A model generated the notes under the pieces. The model was given only the letters and a program-made list of their open reading frames with translations, was not told the origin of the DNA and made no database searches. A stretch of 64,000 bases of DNA from Rhabdophis nuchalis (taxonomy: Eukaryota; Chordata; Lepidosauria; Squamata; Natricidae): NCBI GenBank assembly GCA_039707465.1, contig CM077645.1, positions 62,343,850-62,407,849 on the forward strand, read 5' to 3'. Within the stretch, counting starts at the first letter, position 1. Each line of letters starts with the position of its first letter. Shown piece after piece: positions 1-12,564 of the stretch. The translations under genes were made by a program, and so were the position numbers.

Positions 1-121
1 TCAGTTATGTTTGTTTTCTTATTTTATTGGGTGTATGAATGTTATACTTAATATATTCAATATGCTATATTGTTCATAATGATCAGATGTTTGGTCTTTG
101 TTTTGTCTTTTTTCCCTGTAG

Positions 122-174
122 TTGTGACTCTGAAAATAGATATCTTGGTAATCCACTCAGGGGAACATGTTACT
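122..174 (+). CDS. ATRNL1: ATRNL1 exon, end of last laminin-EGF-like module (partial gene)
   Basis: A 53-bp internal exon between a pyrimidine-rich acceptor (ending CCCTGTAG) and a consensus donor (GTAAGT). Base 122 is the third base of a codon, codons 123-173 read CDSENRYLGNPLRGTCY, and base 174 is the first base of a tyrosine codon completed by the next exon. This is the conserved end of the last laminin-type EGF-like module of the attractin family; the two cysteines are expected to be disulphide-bonded outside the cell. Attractin (ATRN) is nearly the same here, so the paralogue call rests on the following exons. The upstream intron is phase 2 and the downstream intron phase 1. An apparent open frame across this exon (39-221) has no independent meaning. 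Confidence 0.9.
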
Positions 175-357
175 GTAAGTATTTGTATATTTCATTTTCC
201 TCTGATCTTCCTTTTAAATAATATACACACTAAAATCTATTTTCGACCAGTATTAATAGGTTATTATTAGCTGTTATTAATTATCAAATAAACTATTAAT
301 TAGAAACTATTGATCAGTGGTAAGTTTATGACAGATACTTTTTCTTTCTTTCTTCTG

Positions 358-515
358 TTCAATCATGCCCAGAGAAGTTCCTACTGTTTTCTTCACAGAG
401 TTTCTCAGAACTGGTTTGCCTTTGCCTCCCTTCGAGGGCTAAAAGAAACACCTATCTGTGTCTAAGGCAGGCCTAAAACCCACGGTCTCTATGTTTTTAT
501 CCTGATGCCTTAGCA
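358..515 (-). mobile_element. SINE, tRNA-headed with BovB-like tail (old copy)
   Basis: Read on the minus strand, the copy runs from a head near 515 (AAGGCATCAGG) through ACCGTGGGTTTTAGGCCTGCC to a tail GGGCATGATTGAAC at about 358. It shares head, middle (GGGTGACTTTGGGCCAGTC-type in better copies) and tail with the copies at 15368, 24520, 39772 and 62470. Diverged. Confidence 0.6.
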
Positions 516-641
516 ATAATAATACACTGTCCCTGGATATAGGGTAGATGTTAAATAGTAACGTTGACATTATCACAAGGTTTGCTGAATTCCTTGGCAA
601 AGAGATACATATATGGGAAAAATAAAATAATTATCATTGTT

Positions 642-705
642 ACCGCTCCGAGTCCCCTTGGGGAGAGGACGCGGTATATAAAAATAAAATATTATTATTA
701 TTATT
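642..705 (+). mobile_element. L2-type LINE 3' end, very short
   Basis: The stretch ACCGCTCCGAGTCCCCTTGG, then a short GC-rich bit and a (ATT)n tail, matches the 3' terminus of the L2 copies at 57738 and 44888 (on the opposite strand there). Only the last 60 or so bases are present, as in a severely 5'-truncated insertion or a SINE sharing the same tail. Confidence 0.6.
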
Positions 706-2104
706 TATTTCAAGATAAAAATTTATATGCAAACCTGTATCATTGGTTTGAAACATAAATCACTAAGAGGATGGTAACTTGGTTCTGGATATTGAAAGAA
801 TGGTTGCTGTGCTTTAAAATGTAATTATAGATAATTACAATATGATATGCCAATCATTTTAATTACATTCGAGTGTCAATACACGAGTCAAAAAATAAAA
901 AAAGAACATGTAATGAATTTATAGAATCTGGAGTTAAATAAATATAATGAATTTATAACAAAACATGTATAGACTATTTCAAGAATGTTAGTGGTACCAA
1001 CAGAATGTATCTGTATACATTCTTGATATCAACACTTTTTTGAGCTCAAAAAATAAATACAGCCAAATGTAAACAGTGAAGAAGATGTAATATGATTATG
1101 AGCACTGAACAACATAAAGAAAAATCTTATTGTAATTCTCAAGTAGTCCTGCTTCATAAATCTTCTTTGAGAAAAATGGTACCATAAGCAGGTATCCTTC
1201 ACTTTTAAATAGCTAAAGCTATTTGTCTTCTATCAGTAATTTAGAAATTTGTGGGCTTAGATTTATATCATCTTGTACTACTTACATCAATTATAAATCT
1301 ACACTATGAATAAATTTATTATTTTTTTCAAATTCATTTGCATTCTGTATTGATGCTTCATTAGCTAGATAAAGGATTTCTCATGTTAAAAATTTAAGGG
1401 AGAGACCCATGGAAAGAAGCACAAATTATCTAGTTATAGGAACAAAAAAAGGTTACCATATTTTGAAGTTTGAAGGTTATAAAAAAACAAATAAAAAACT
1501 TTTAAAGATAGATATTGCTATAAAATGCTACATTTTATAAAATTGTGATGTAGAGATTAGCCTCTCTGATATGACACTAGAATTTGCTGCTATCCAATTT
1601 AAAATATTTAATAATAATAATTAAAAATCCCGGAACTAATTCATAGAGCAAATATGTTGAATTTGTCACTTCATTTCACTTTATGGGTTCTCCAAAATAT
1701 TTTTGGTTATAGGAAAAAGATGATACTAGGCAATGTTTTTCTTTTGTTTTGATGTAGCAGTTTCATATTGCATTTTATAAGATAACTGATCATTAAGAAT
1801 AAGTTTTGTAATGAAAGGGTTTTATATAGGCTCATAGATGGTGACATAGGTAGACATTACTGGTTGATAACTAGTGCATTAATGTATATTTCGTTTGTTA
1901 TGAACTTAGCACATTAGTGTATTATATACAATCATTGCCTAGTTGATGAACGTGTGATGATTGCTCTCAATCTATGCGGCATATTTGATATTTCAATAAT
2001 TTTTGTTAGTGGTACTTAAACTTACCTCCCCCTGTATTTTCCTGATTTTTTTTTTTTTAAGATAATGAAATGGTTTTATTCAGTATAAATAGTAAAACAG
2101 AAAG

Positions 2105-2215
2105 AGACAGAGACAACTTGGCTAGAAAACAGGAAATTGTAAGTTCTAGTCCCACCTTAGGCATGAAAGCCAATTGGGTGACTTTGGTCAATCACTTTGT
2201 CTTTCATTCCCACAA
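2105..2215 (+). mobile_element. SINE fragment, same family as 15368
   Basis: GGCTAGAAAACAGGAAATTG, then TTCTAGTCCCACCTTAGGCA and GGGTGACTTTGGTCAATCAC, match the left and middle parts of the tRNA-headed SINE seen at 15368 and 39772. The BovB-like tail is missing or degraded. Confidence 0.6.
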
Positions 2216-4956
2216 TGTCAACATAGACAACAAGCTGGTTGGACCATTCCTGTTGCAACCAATGGATCAATATTCAGTTTATTTAAAAAAAAAAAGTAGA
2301 CCCTGAACTCCGAGAAAAGGGTAGGGAGAAAGAGATGTTACAGATACATACTAACATCGAATTAAAAGAGAAGAAACAAAGAATTGAACATTTTCAAATA
2401 TTTCTATAGTAAGTGAAAGATGAATGCATTTTCTGGCACTATTGAATATATTCACAGTAGATTCTGCCCTTATTTTTTTATATGAAGGTTGCTACTTATA
2501 TAACATTAAATGTACGTATCTCGATTTATAAGACGAAGAGCTTTAGTGAAACTTTTAAAATTATAGTCCTACATACATTTTCATGAAAGCAAATTGTGTT
2601 TTTCATTGAACAGTTTCTCTTCATTTATACATGGCTTGCTTCTGTATGCATTCAACTATTCATGTTCTCTGAAAAAGCTATCAGAATATGTTATGCCAGA
2701 GATCCATCCTTGCCAGTAGTATTGACTCTGACAACAGAAATTTATAATCATATATAGCAATTATAACTTTATGATAGGCTCTTGGATATGTAGCAGAGGC
2801 TGTTGGAATTTTGCTATTCTCTCCATCTGTTTCTTCTATTCTGTCTACTTGGAAATTCAAAACTTATTGTTACAAAAGGTCATTCAACTTTGAATTTTAT
2901 AATGTTACAAAAATGGTAAGCAATTGTAATTTATTCGGCATGTAACCTATACAACAATTGATGAACCATCAACTTTTGTGTTTTTTAATAAATATTTAAC
3001 ACATTTAATAATTTTCAAAGTGCCATTTATACACTTGGAACTCTTAAACCTGGGATAATTGCTTCATATTGGAATCCATATCAGCATTTCAAAATGTATA
3101 GAGGTACAACATTTCAGCCATTCAAATCATAGTGTACATTATATGACATGGAAAATGGCGTCATAATTTCCCATATGTCTGAACATCTAAAACATCAAGA
3201 AGGCAAATACATAGAATTGATTTTTGTTTTGTGAAACATAGGCAGGAATGGAAGAACAATCCATTGGTTTTGGATGAAATAGAAATATTTTTGAATACAT
3301 TTATTGTATTTTTTTAAGTGCTTTATCAAGTTTGATTTTATAGAATCAAAATATTTTGGATGGGGAAATGAATGAATTAATTTGATAAATACTGATAGTT
3401 TAGCAAATCTGGATTTGGTTTATAAGTCCTGAAATTGAAACTGCAAAATCCTGAATGGTTTTCCTTCTCAGTGAAGAACTAATACTGTACTTAATAGATA
3501 AAAGGTTTCAGTGGTAGAATTGATGGATAAGAAAACTTCAATGTGAATAATTATTTTAATTATGCGGAAAATTTTAGAAAATTCTCATCATCTGCCATAC
3601 TTAATTTTTCCAAAAGAAAACAAACTCAGTACAAAGTAAGCATGTATTTGGTATAGATAATAATTCTTAAATACAAATTCAAAATAGTTTTAAATTTAGA
3701 TAATTTAGAAAATATAATTTATTTGTCATAAATAGTGTAAATTGATTGTTACTACAATTTTATTACATATTTCTGAAAATCTATCTATGTTGGTGGTTTT
3801 TAAACTCTGAATTTTGTCTGTTGGAGGTTTCCAAGAAACTTGTCATTAGGTCACATTTAGAAAATAAATGTTTTCACACACAGTAGGGGCACAATCATGA
3901 GCCAGGTGGCTATAAAATGCAGAGCATGTATATTGACTGCATTCAAGCTTTTCTGCTAGAAAAAAACTAATGTGCTAGAATAAATCTAATGTAGCATTAA
4001 CTACAATGAAATTAGTTTATTCTTAGGGGAAAATAAATTGATCAATAGCTTGAAAATTGTAAACTGGAAATTAATTTTTCATTGGCAATGGAATAATTGA
4101 TTATCAGTTCTATCACAGATGGCTACAGTAGGTGTCTTAAAAATAAAATTCAAAACAAATCATGCAATACAAATTATTTAGCATATTTTCACTATAATTG
4201 TTACAGCATTGTTTTGGATAAAGTGATGGAAATAAAGTGTATATCACATTCAGTTTGTTAAGCAGCTCTCTGGAGAAAGAGAAAGTGAGCCCAGTAAAAG
4301 AATGTTGCTGAAAAGACTACATTCTATAAAAAAAAATTTGGTTCAGCATCCTTTGAGTTTTATGCCTACAGGATGATTTTGTAATGTTTGTATGTTAAAT
4401 CCATTTTGTTTTAAGTCAACATGAATTTAGTGAGTCATAAAGTTTTTTGGCACATGTTGATTTATACAGAATGGACAAAAATAATTTTGTGAGGACACAC
4501 AAGCTGCAGATGCAATATTTTACCCCAGTGCATTTTTTCCTATTTGTTTTATATGATGGATGTTGATGAATTCTAGATGCTAAAGGAAGCATCCAAATTT
4601 ATGGATTAGCTTTTCATATATTACCAGCTGAAATACACGTGGTTTTATAATCCATGGTTTTGGATAATTTTGGCTAATTACAGGAACAGGTGATTTTGAA
4701 GTAATGAAGGCCATTTGGTTGGATTTGATGTCACCTTTATTGTTTTAACAAACTACACAATTGATTACAGTTACAAATTTTTCTTGAACATCACAGTCAG
4801 AGGTGTTGGTCATAGGATTATTAACAATATGTTTGAGATCTGTGTGTTGAGGTGTCTGTTTTACAGTTCATGTATACTCAATGACCAAAACAAAGTCCTT
4901 TTTGATTTTTTTACAAAAGAGATTATGATCATAGTTTCTATAAAATGCAGAGAAAT

Positions 4957-5218
4957 ACAGTAGGTAGGTAAGTAGGGAGAGAGTGTGTGTAGATAAGTAG
5001 GTAGAGGGATAGAGAGAGAAAGAGACACAGTAGATAGGTAGGGGGAGAGAGAGTAGGTAGATAGGTAGAGGGGAGAGAGAGAAATACAGTAGGTAGGTAG
5101 GTAGAGAGAGAGTGTAGATAGGTAGGTAGGTATAAGGATAGAGAGAGAAAAATAGAGAGAAAAATAGAGAAATACAGTAGGTAGGTAGAGAGAGTAGGTA
5201 GGTAGGTAGGTAGGTAGA
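4957..5218. repeat. Compound GTAG/GATA/GAGA minisatellite
   Basis: About 260 bp of interleaved GTAG, GATA and GA-rich runs. Blocks such as AGAAATACAGTAGGTAGGTA recur at roughly 60-120 bp spacing, so there is a higher-order repeat as well as the 4-bp unit. Opposite-strand frames of the LPTYLPTY type across it are translated repeats, not genes. Confidence 0.9.
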
Positions 5219-5344
5219 TGTTTCCAGGTATATTTACCCATGTGCTGGAGAAGGAAATCACTGACCATTGACCACCTTTGGAACAAATCTTTGTTTCTGC
5301 AGACAAAGCATTTGAACAACCTAATTCTCATCAATCACTCTAAC

Positions 5345-5815
5345 TTAACAGCTTTCCAAAAGGGGGGGAGGGAGAAACCCTTTTTGCTCTCTGCAAACCT
5401 CCCCCAAATGGCCCTTTTTTTCAAATAAAAAGCATGACTAGCCTTGGGGGAGCTTGCAGAGTGCTCCTGGGGGGATGGGGGGCCAAAAAGAGGAAAAAGC
5501 GGCCCATTTTTAAAGTGAAAACTGGTCATCTTTTTGGTCAAATATATTGCATATATAGCCTTATGGAGGCTTATAGAGTGCTGCTGGGGGCTGAGGGGGG
5601 GGGGCAAAACGCCCTGTTTTTTGCTCATTTCTGCTCTCCCCAACCCCCAGGAGCTCTCTGGAAGTCTCTTTAAGGCTATGCATGCAACCATTTTGGTGAA
5701 GGCGCGGGGTTTCAGGAGGCAAAAAATGCTGTATTCGATATATAAGACGCACCCAGATTTTCAGCCTCTTTTTAGAGGAAAAAAGTGTGTCTTATACTCC
5801 GAAACGTATGGTACT
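5345..5815. mobile_element. G-rich repeat ending in a TATAAGACGCACC hairpin (probable DNA transposon derivative)
   Basis: A GC- and G-rich block with sharp contrast to its surroundings. Inside are at least two diverged tandem copies of a ~110-bp unit (AGCCTTGGGGGAGCTTGCAG near 5440; AGCCTTATGGAGGCTTATAG near 5560), followed by an inverted partial one (GGAGCTCTCTGGAAGTCTC near 5650). The right end carries TATAAGACGCACCC (5740-5753) and, facing it, GTGTGTCTTATACTCCGAAA, forming a terminal hairpin. A related terminus occurs at 19474. I recall such TATAAGACGCACC ends as common repeats in squamates, but cannot name the superfamily. Confidence 0.5.
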
Positions 5816-8707
5816 ACTGAGTAATGTATTCATGCGCAGTCTTAATTTTAGGACAGACTTTTAATTCAACCACTTGAACTAAGAAACCCTGATCTAGAGT
5901 TTGAGCTTTTCTATTACCTGCCTTATATTTGTACCAGTACACTCAAGAATTATGCAGAACTCAAACATTTACATAACTTTTGTGTTATTTTTCTTTGTTG
6001 TAACTAATTTATTTTTTTAATTTTTATTGTTACTTGTGTTGCCATTGACTAACAAAACATATTTTTCTGTACCTATTCGAACAGTTAGTATTACATTAAA
6101 TATTCCACCACAAGCCTATTATACAATAGGCTTGTAATAGAATACTAACTTTAGCTTTATTCTGCTTCTTTCAAATGTGAACTGGCAAATAAGCAGTGTC
6201 ACAGTAATATAATACATTTTGTGTAAGTTCAATTTTGAAATTACTAAAAAAAAGGGTCCTTGGGCACTAGATGGCAGCCTTACAATACTTCAGTACTTAA
6301 AACTCAATGTCTTATGAGCATTGCTTTAAAATATAAATGGGAACAACACTAGAATATGTTAGAAGAAATCAGTTTTAATAAATGACATTGGAATTTCAGT
6401 TCAAGAACTAAAACAACAGTAGGTTCGTAATGCAAGACAAGCAATACATACAGTCCAGGTGAACTGAGAGGCATGGCCTAGCAATTTGATTATCTGCTAC
6501 TGCCTTTTCATTGCAAGTTTTCTTCTGGGATCCCATTTGTTTAAACTAAGTACCTCCTATAATTGTAAAGCTGTCATGCTTGACTTAGAGTAATGAGTTC
6601 CAGCAATTATGTTTGACACTAATTGACTTTGCAGATTGAGGCTATTTTTATTACTGTTAAATGTAGTAGTAATAATCACCACAAACTGTCATTGTACTCT
6701 CAATGTTTGGTAATTTACGAATAAAAGCTGTATAGAAAAAAACCCTCTTCCTAATATATCTAAGGATAGTTTGGAACAAATTGCTTCCCAGATTAGAATC
6801 TTATGCATGCTGTATGAGAAGCAATAGTTTTCAGCAGATGGTTTACTAATAAAATATGGTTTAATGTTATTAGAAAATACATCCTGTTTCTAAATGTAAA
6901 ACCTGGGATTGTGAAATAACTGTAATGCCACATAACTAAGTATTGTGGTACTGAAAAGCTACAGCATTTTCCAGTTTTGAAAACCTTTTCATGGATATTA
7001 AAACCTTAAGTATGTGTGGATGTTTTTAGATTTGTTTTGTATTTGGTGTTTAAGTTTTCAGAAAAGAGGTTTAATATATAGGTAGCTTGTCTTTTTTATG
7101 ATAGATGTTCCACAGCAATCTCTTTAATGGTAATAAGGTTGGAGGGTAATAGCAGTGGCAGGGACCATTATGCAAAGGAATGAGGCGGTCTCAAAGTTAT
7201 CGCTTCTTTCAAGATGTCAAAATATAATATTTGTATATTCCAAGAGAAAAATACACCATAAAATAGGAATTATGGAAACAAAGATGTAATGGATATCTCT
7301 GTATGTCCTGTTACTCGACAACTATCTGGGAGAAAGAAGCTGACTTAGCAAAATCGATTTGCTATCTTACCTCATTTAAAAATCAATTCATCCTAGACAT
7401 TATTTCTTTTTTAACTATCATTTCTCACATGCTGAAAATCTAAATTAGACTTTTCATCCATTTTTTTTCACTTTCTTGCATCATCACTATATTTTGAATG
7501 CAGCATATATCTACGCCTTCAGGCATAATACACTATTCTGAAAAGGGTCCTGTTTGGAATCAAAATGATATTAAAGAGCTTTTATAAGGGTTTCTACAAA
7601 TAAAAATTATAGCTCCCCCCTTCACCTAGTTATTTGGATTCTAGCTACTTGGAAGGACTATTGTACTGAATTGTTTTGGATTCTGATAGCAAAATATTGG
7701 CTATTTTTAAATTTTAAAAATGTTACTGTACTTTTTTTAAAAAAATAACCTAATAACACTGAAGTTTAATATTCACCCCTTCTAGAAAAATATATTGAAA
7801 AGGAGTCAGTCTTTCATTCCAATTTTGAGAATGGAGGGGGGGGGGATACTTTTATTTTAATGAAAGCGCATCTTGTAGTGTAAGTCTGTTTGCACTCCTG
7901 CAGAAAAGATCCGTTAAATTATCTGGAAATGGTATCAATGCACGGCCAGAGTAGAATTACGGTCTATGTTGTCTTCTAATTTTATTTTTCACTGTTAATT
8001 GCTATAACAATTAATGGCTACATGTTTAATAAATTAATTCTTAATCAATGAAAGCAACTGGGAACAATCCACATATTTGAATTATGACTCCCTCAGTTAT
8101 TTCCCTTGAGTATCCTTGATGTTATACTAATATAAGAATTATTTGATCTTATACCTATGATAATTGTGAAATGAAAACAAGGGAAATGAAAAAAAAAAGT
8201 ACCTTAAAAAATTATATAATGGGTTATTTTTAAAAAAAAAAAATCTGAATTGGAAACCAAATACCAGAACTAATGATTGCATGGATTCTGTAATAATAGA
8301 AGATTTTATGAGAGTGATAACTGAAAACAATTGATTTTTTTCGGAAGGTAAATTGCTGTAAGAATAAGAAATAATTAACTGAAAAAGTAATTTTGTTAGA
8401 CTTAGATTTGGACAATAACAAAACATATAGCTTTAAGTAAAAAGATCCAAACTCAAATAAAAATTTATTAAAAAGCTGCTTCAAAGAACACATAATTATT
8501 TCAAAGAAATTACTGCAAAATTGTAAATATCTTAATTAGTATTAGCCATAATTAATACTGCGCTGTCTGTTATGTTATTTTACTTAATGCTTGTTCGTTC
8601 ACTCTGAGTTGCTTTATGCAAAGAATAGATCTTATTGAACAATGAGCAAAAACTGTGTAAACCTGTTATTTCATCCCTTCACAATGTTCCCTTTGCATCC
8701 TTTAGAC

Positions 8708-8869
8708 CAGGAGTGTCAAACTCAAGGCTCGGGGCTGAATGTGGCCCACAGGGTGTTTAGATCTGATCCTGGAAACAGCCCATTTTCGCTGGCACAGCTC
8801 TATATAGCTGTCCCGAGATCAAACACAATGCTGATGCGACTCTCAATGAAATCGAATTTGACACCCCTG
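8708..8869. mobile_element. Non-autonomous hAT element, 162 bp
   Basis: Starts CAGGAGTGTCAAACTC and ends GAATTTGACACCCCTG, giving terminal inverted repeats of about 15 bp. It is flanked by a near-exact 8-bp target duplication, CTTTAGAC (8700-8707) and CTTTGGAC (8870-8877). Eight-bp duplications and CAG...CTG ends are typical of hAT transposons. No transposase is encoded. Confidence 0.8.
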
Positions 8870-10527
8870 CTTTGGACCATTCCAGTTATTAGGGATTGAG
8901 TTTTGCTAATTTTTCTACCTTCTTAGATCTTTAGTCAAATCTTTTCTATTTTCTTATTCAATTTAAAAATTTAAAAATTATTTTTTAAAGACCTTATTTT
9001 AATATTTTTCATATAACATGGGAACATTTTAATCATTCCTTATGTATTTGAACAACAAGTTTTACATTGCAGCTGTGGCACTAAATTAAAAATTACCTCT
9101 GTATTTTCACTAATTCTATAGGAATTTCTCCTTTCTCCTTTTCCCTGCAGTCCCATACATGCCCATTGGATCTTGGGTAGAGAAATTTAGGGCCTCTGAA
9201 CATTTGGGATGGGCATGGGATTTACAGAAGAAATTTTATTTGTTATTTTTACCACCACTTATATAAATTCCACTGGTGCAATTGCATGCAACTAGACAAT
9301 TGGAATAGCCTTTGGTAGGGTATAACTTCATTGCAAACCTAGTCTTCATTATTTGTATAATAAATAAGAGATTTTAAATGACAGAGTAAATATATTACTA
9401 ATAAATACCAGCAACTGGATAGGCCTATGCAAGTCTAGTTAACTGAATTTGACTTCATAAGTTGTGTATCATACATAAAAAATTTTTTTTTTAAAGATTT
9501 TATTTTTGAAAACTGTCCAAAGTTGTAATAGTCATAAAGTAATAATGTGGCTCTGAGCATTAAGAAGCTACAGAAAAGCATTTTAACGGCTAAGTGTTAA
9601 GGCATATTTTGTAAGTATTTTGACTAGAGCAATGTGTTTATTTCCTACAGTATACAGTCACAAAACTCCAATTAACCTTCCACACAATCTTGTGTGCTCA
9701 TCAGAAAAGGAATTGCTCCTTAAAAACACAGCAAAGATATTGAAATTATCTTTGCTTAGACAGTTACATCTTTATTTAACTAGGTTTTGATATCTAATAT
9801 GCTAAAATGACTACATTATGTGTGCAATATTTATAACAGTAATTATTCAGTTCTTTGATACCTATAATAGATATTTTTTATATAAACAAAACAGTTTGAG
9901 ACTGGTCTTGTTCTACACATTTTAAAGACTGCAAAATGTAATATGTGGTTTCAAGGGTGAAGTAATGTATTTGTTTATACAAGGTGCAAAGGAAAAAAGC
10001 ATATGGGAATAGTTGTCATGCTGAACACCTTTATAAATTAACATAAATGTGTTTGATTATATATACAATTATCCAAATGAATTACTTTTGCATTAAAAGT
10101 AATAAAGTTTTATGTTTTATGAAAATGATTATCTTAAATATTTATAAAATTGTCAAGTAGAATAATTAAATTTCAGAATGCATAAATTCTGAAATTTATC
10201 TCATAGATTAGTATGGCTTATAATGTAATAGATATCCAGCAGTTATCCATTATAACTAACTAATTAATACTTTATAAATTTATAAATTAAGCACCTTAAT
10301 ATAGTTGCAGGGCAACAATATTCTAAGGACAAGACATTTGTATAATTTTACTCAATAATAAATAATCTCAGACTATTGGAAAGTAGTTAAATGGAATTTA
10401 AGAACAATATGGATATATATTTCTGTCTCAAACAATGCAGTGTTGTGTTCCAGCTTTCCATACCATTTAAGGATTATGGATATTAAAACAACATAACCAT
10501 TTACCATTTGTATAAGCTGTCCATAGA

Positions 10528-10958
10528 CAGTCACAAATGTAGCTATAGCTGTAGCTTTCCCAGTTGCAATGTATGACTGTGAAAGTTGGACCATAAGAAA
10601 GGCTGAGTACCAAATATTTGAGGCCTTTGAACTATGGTGCTTAAGAAGACTCAAACCAATCAGTCCTAGAAGAGATCAACCCTGACTGCTCTTTAGAAGA
10701 CCAGGTTCTTAAGATGAAACTCAAATATTTTGGCCACCTAATGAAAAGGAAGGATTCACTAGAGAAGGACCTAATGCTGGGAAAGATTGAGGGCAAAAGA
10801 AGTAGGAGACAACAGAAAATGAGGTGGCTGGATGGAATCACTGAAGCAGTAGGTGTGAGCTTAAATGGACTCCAGAGGATGGTAGAGAACAGGAAAGCCT
10901 GAAGGAATGTTATCCATGGAGTCATGATGGGTCAGACATGACTTATCAACTAACAACA
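10528..10958 (+). mobile_element. BovB (RTE-clade) LINE, 3' end, truncated and frameshifted
   Basis: Pieces in different frames read MYDCESWTIRKAEYQ, then FELWCLRR, then LKYFGHLMKRKDSLEKDLML, GKIEGKRSRRQQKMRWLDGI and a tail HGVMMGQT just before ACTTATCAACTAACAAC. These are the C-terminal end of the BovB reverse-transcriptase protein. Upstream domains (endonuclease, catalytic reverse-transcriptase core) are absent, so the copy is 5'-truncated and dead. BovB is known to have moved horizontally between squamates and ruminants; it probably also supplies the machinery for the SINEs with similar tails in this window. Confidence 0.88.
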
Positions 10959-11384
10959 AAAGTTACCACATTTGTTTTATGGTTCATTTTCAGCATCCTA
11001 AATTTTCAGAAATCACAATTCCTTTGTGATTTCTATAAATCATATTATTTGATGAAAATGTGCTGAGTTTGGACTTCTCTAGAACCCAAAAGAGAGAGGC
11101 ATTTTGACATATAGATTTACCTCAGGTGTTTAAGAAACAAAAAGAAAAATATTAGAAATAAGCAAGGCCTTTTACAGCTTACTATGACTTATTTGGTAAA
11201 TGTTTTAAAATTGTTAGGAAAATTGTTTCAAGCCTGATCTAAAGAGCAAAAATAGCCCTCTGAAAATATATACTCCATCTCACATGGTTTAAATGACATT
11301 ATTTTGTTCTTGATTTAAATGATTAAAATTTCATGATATCATGCTGAAATATCAACAATAAGCCTTCTAGATTCCCTTGTGCAA

Positions 11385-11850
11385 AAAAGCCCCAAACCAC
11401 GCCCAAATATACACCTGTCTGTTCTGACTCCCTCCTGAACACGACTAATCACTAAACTGACTGATACTTGGCGGCTTGCCTGAACTGACCTCAACTAGAC
11501 TGCATACATGAACGTTCCAACTCTGTAGATTCTCTGTTGTTTGCTGCAAACCTACTCTTCACAGAGAATTTCTTTTAAAGCCTCTTGGGATGGGCCAGTC
11601 AGTTAGGCAGCTGATACTGATTACCTCCTCCTCTCTGCTAATTGACGCTGCCTTCTCTCGATCCTTCTCAGCCTGACATCATGGACAAACTGGGCTTGCT
11701 CCTCCCCACTACACCAAGCCTCAGGTGCCTCCTGATGCCTAGCCAGGCTCTCTGCTCTCTCACTCTCAGCCTCCTCTAGAGCAGACTCATAGGACTCCTT
11801 ACTAGAGGAATCCATCAGCAGCTCATTTGGAGCCGGCTGGGCCACAACAT
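11385..11850 (-). mobile_element. LTR-like retroelement remnant with short C-terminal ORF
   Basis: The minus-strand frame 11845-11621 encodes a 74-residue acidic/basic peptide (ELLMDSSSKESYESALEEAE then RLRRIERRQRQLAERRR). It is followed on the same strand by a stop, a TTTAAAAG box, and a GC-moderate segment to about 11385. An open frame running into a promoter-like, untranslated segment suggests the 3' end of a retroelement coding region followed by its long terminal repeat. The element at 32640-33272 has the same layout. I cannot assign a family. Confidence 0.4.
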
Positions 11851-12340
11851 CTGTCCTATTGGATTTTCACTTACATTCCATATTTTGATATTTTTGGCAA
11901 ACACTGTGACTTTGTATTTATTCAAATATCAGGCCATTCTATTCTGTATTGAATTATACAACTCACTATCTTTCTAAACCCCATAAGAGAGCAATATATC
12001 TGTGTACTTGGATACTAATGGATATTTTGGGGATATGACCATCTTAATTTTACCTGATTCAATCATTGAAGTAATAAATAGGGCAGCTGCCATCCATGCT
12101 GCATAGCTCCTTGTATGTGTATCACTGCATTGATGGTTACTCTTATTGTCTTACTCTCATAAAATTTGATATGCAAATTTTAGAACCTATAAAGAAATTC
12201 CCTACTAATAATGGTAATGCTTAGTTGATGTTGAAAAATCTTTCTGGTTGTAAATAGCAGATTTAAAGTCCAGAAATCATACATATAAAGGTAATTTTAC
12301 ATTGGGAAATTGTTTCCAAATAACATAATGTAGTACCAGT

Positions 12341-12564
12341 ATATAGCAATAGCATTTTGACTTATGTACCACTTCATAGTGCTCTACAGCATCTTTAAGT
12401 GGTTTACAAAGTACAGTATATTTCTCCCAGCAGTCTGGTCCTCATTTTACCATCCTTGGAAGGATGGAAGGATGAGTCAACCTTGAGTCTGTGAGGATTG
12501 AACTCCTGGCAGTGAACTGAATTAGCCCGTATTACTGCATTCAACCACTGCGCCACCATGGCAC
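12341..12564 (-). mobile_element. tRNA-derived SINE with GCTATTGCTAT tail
   Basis: On the minus strand: GGTGCCATGGTGGCGCAGTG (tRNA-like A box), a B-box region GAGTTCAATCC, then CTCAAGGTTGACTCATCCTT, GGTAAAATGAGGACCAGACT, GTAAACCACTTAAAG and a tail GCTATTGCTATAT. The same SINE occurs on the plus strand at 23164. Full length, moderately diverged. Confidence 0.82.

Noticed and set aside
39..270. Short frames at the start of the window as small genes
   Set aside because: They simply read through the 53-bp ATRNL1 exon into intron sequence on both sides.
4957..5218. CRISPR-like spaced repeats
   Set aside because: The recurring blocks are low-complexity tetranucleotides without unique spacers, in a vertebrate genome.
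4861..5334. Minus-strand frames rich in LPTYLPTYLS
   Set aside because: Translation of the GTAG/GATA minisatellite.
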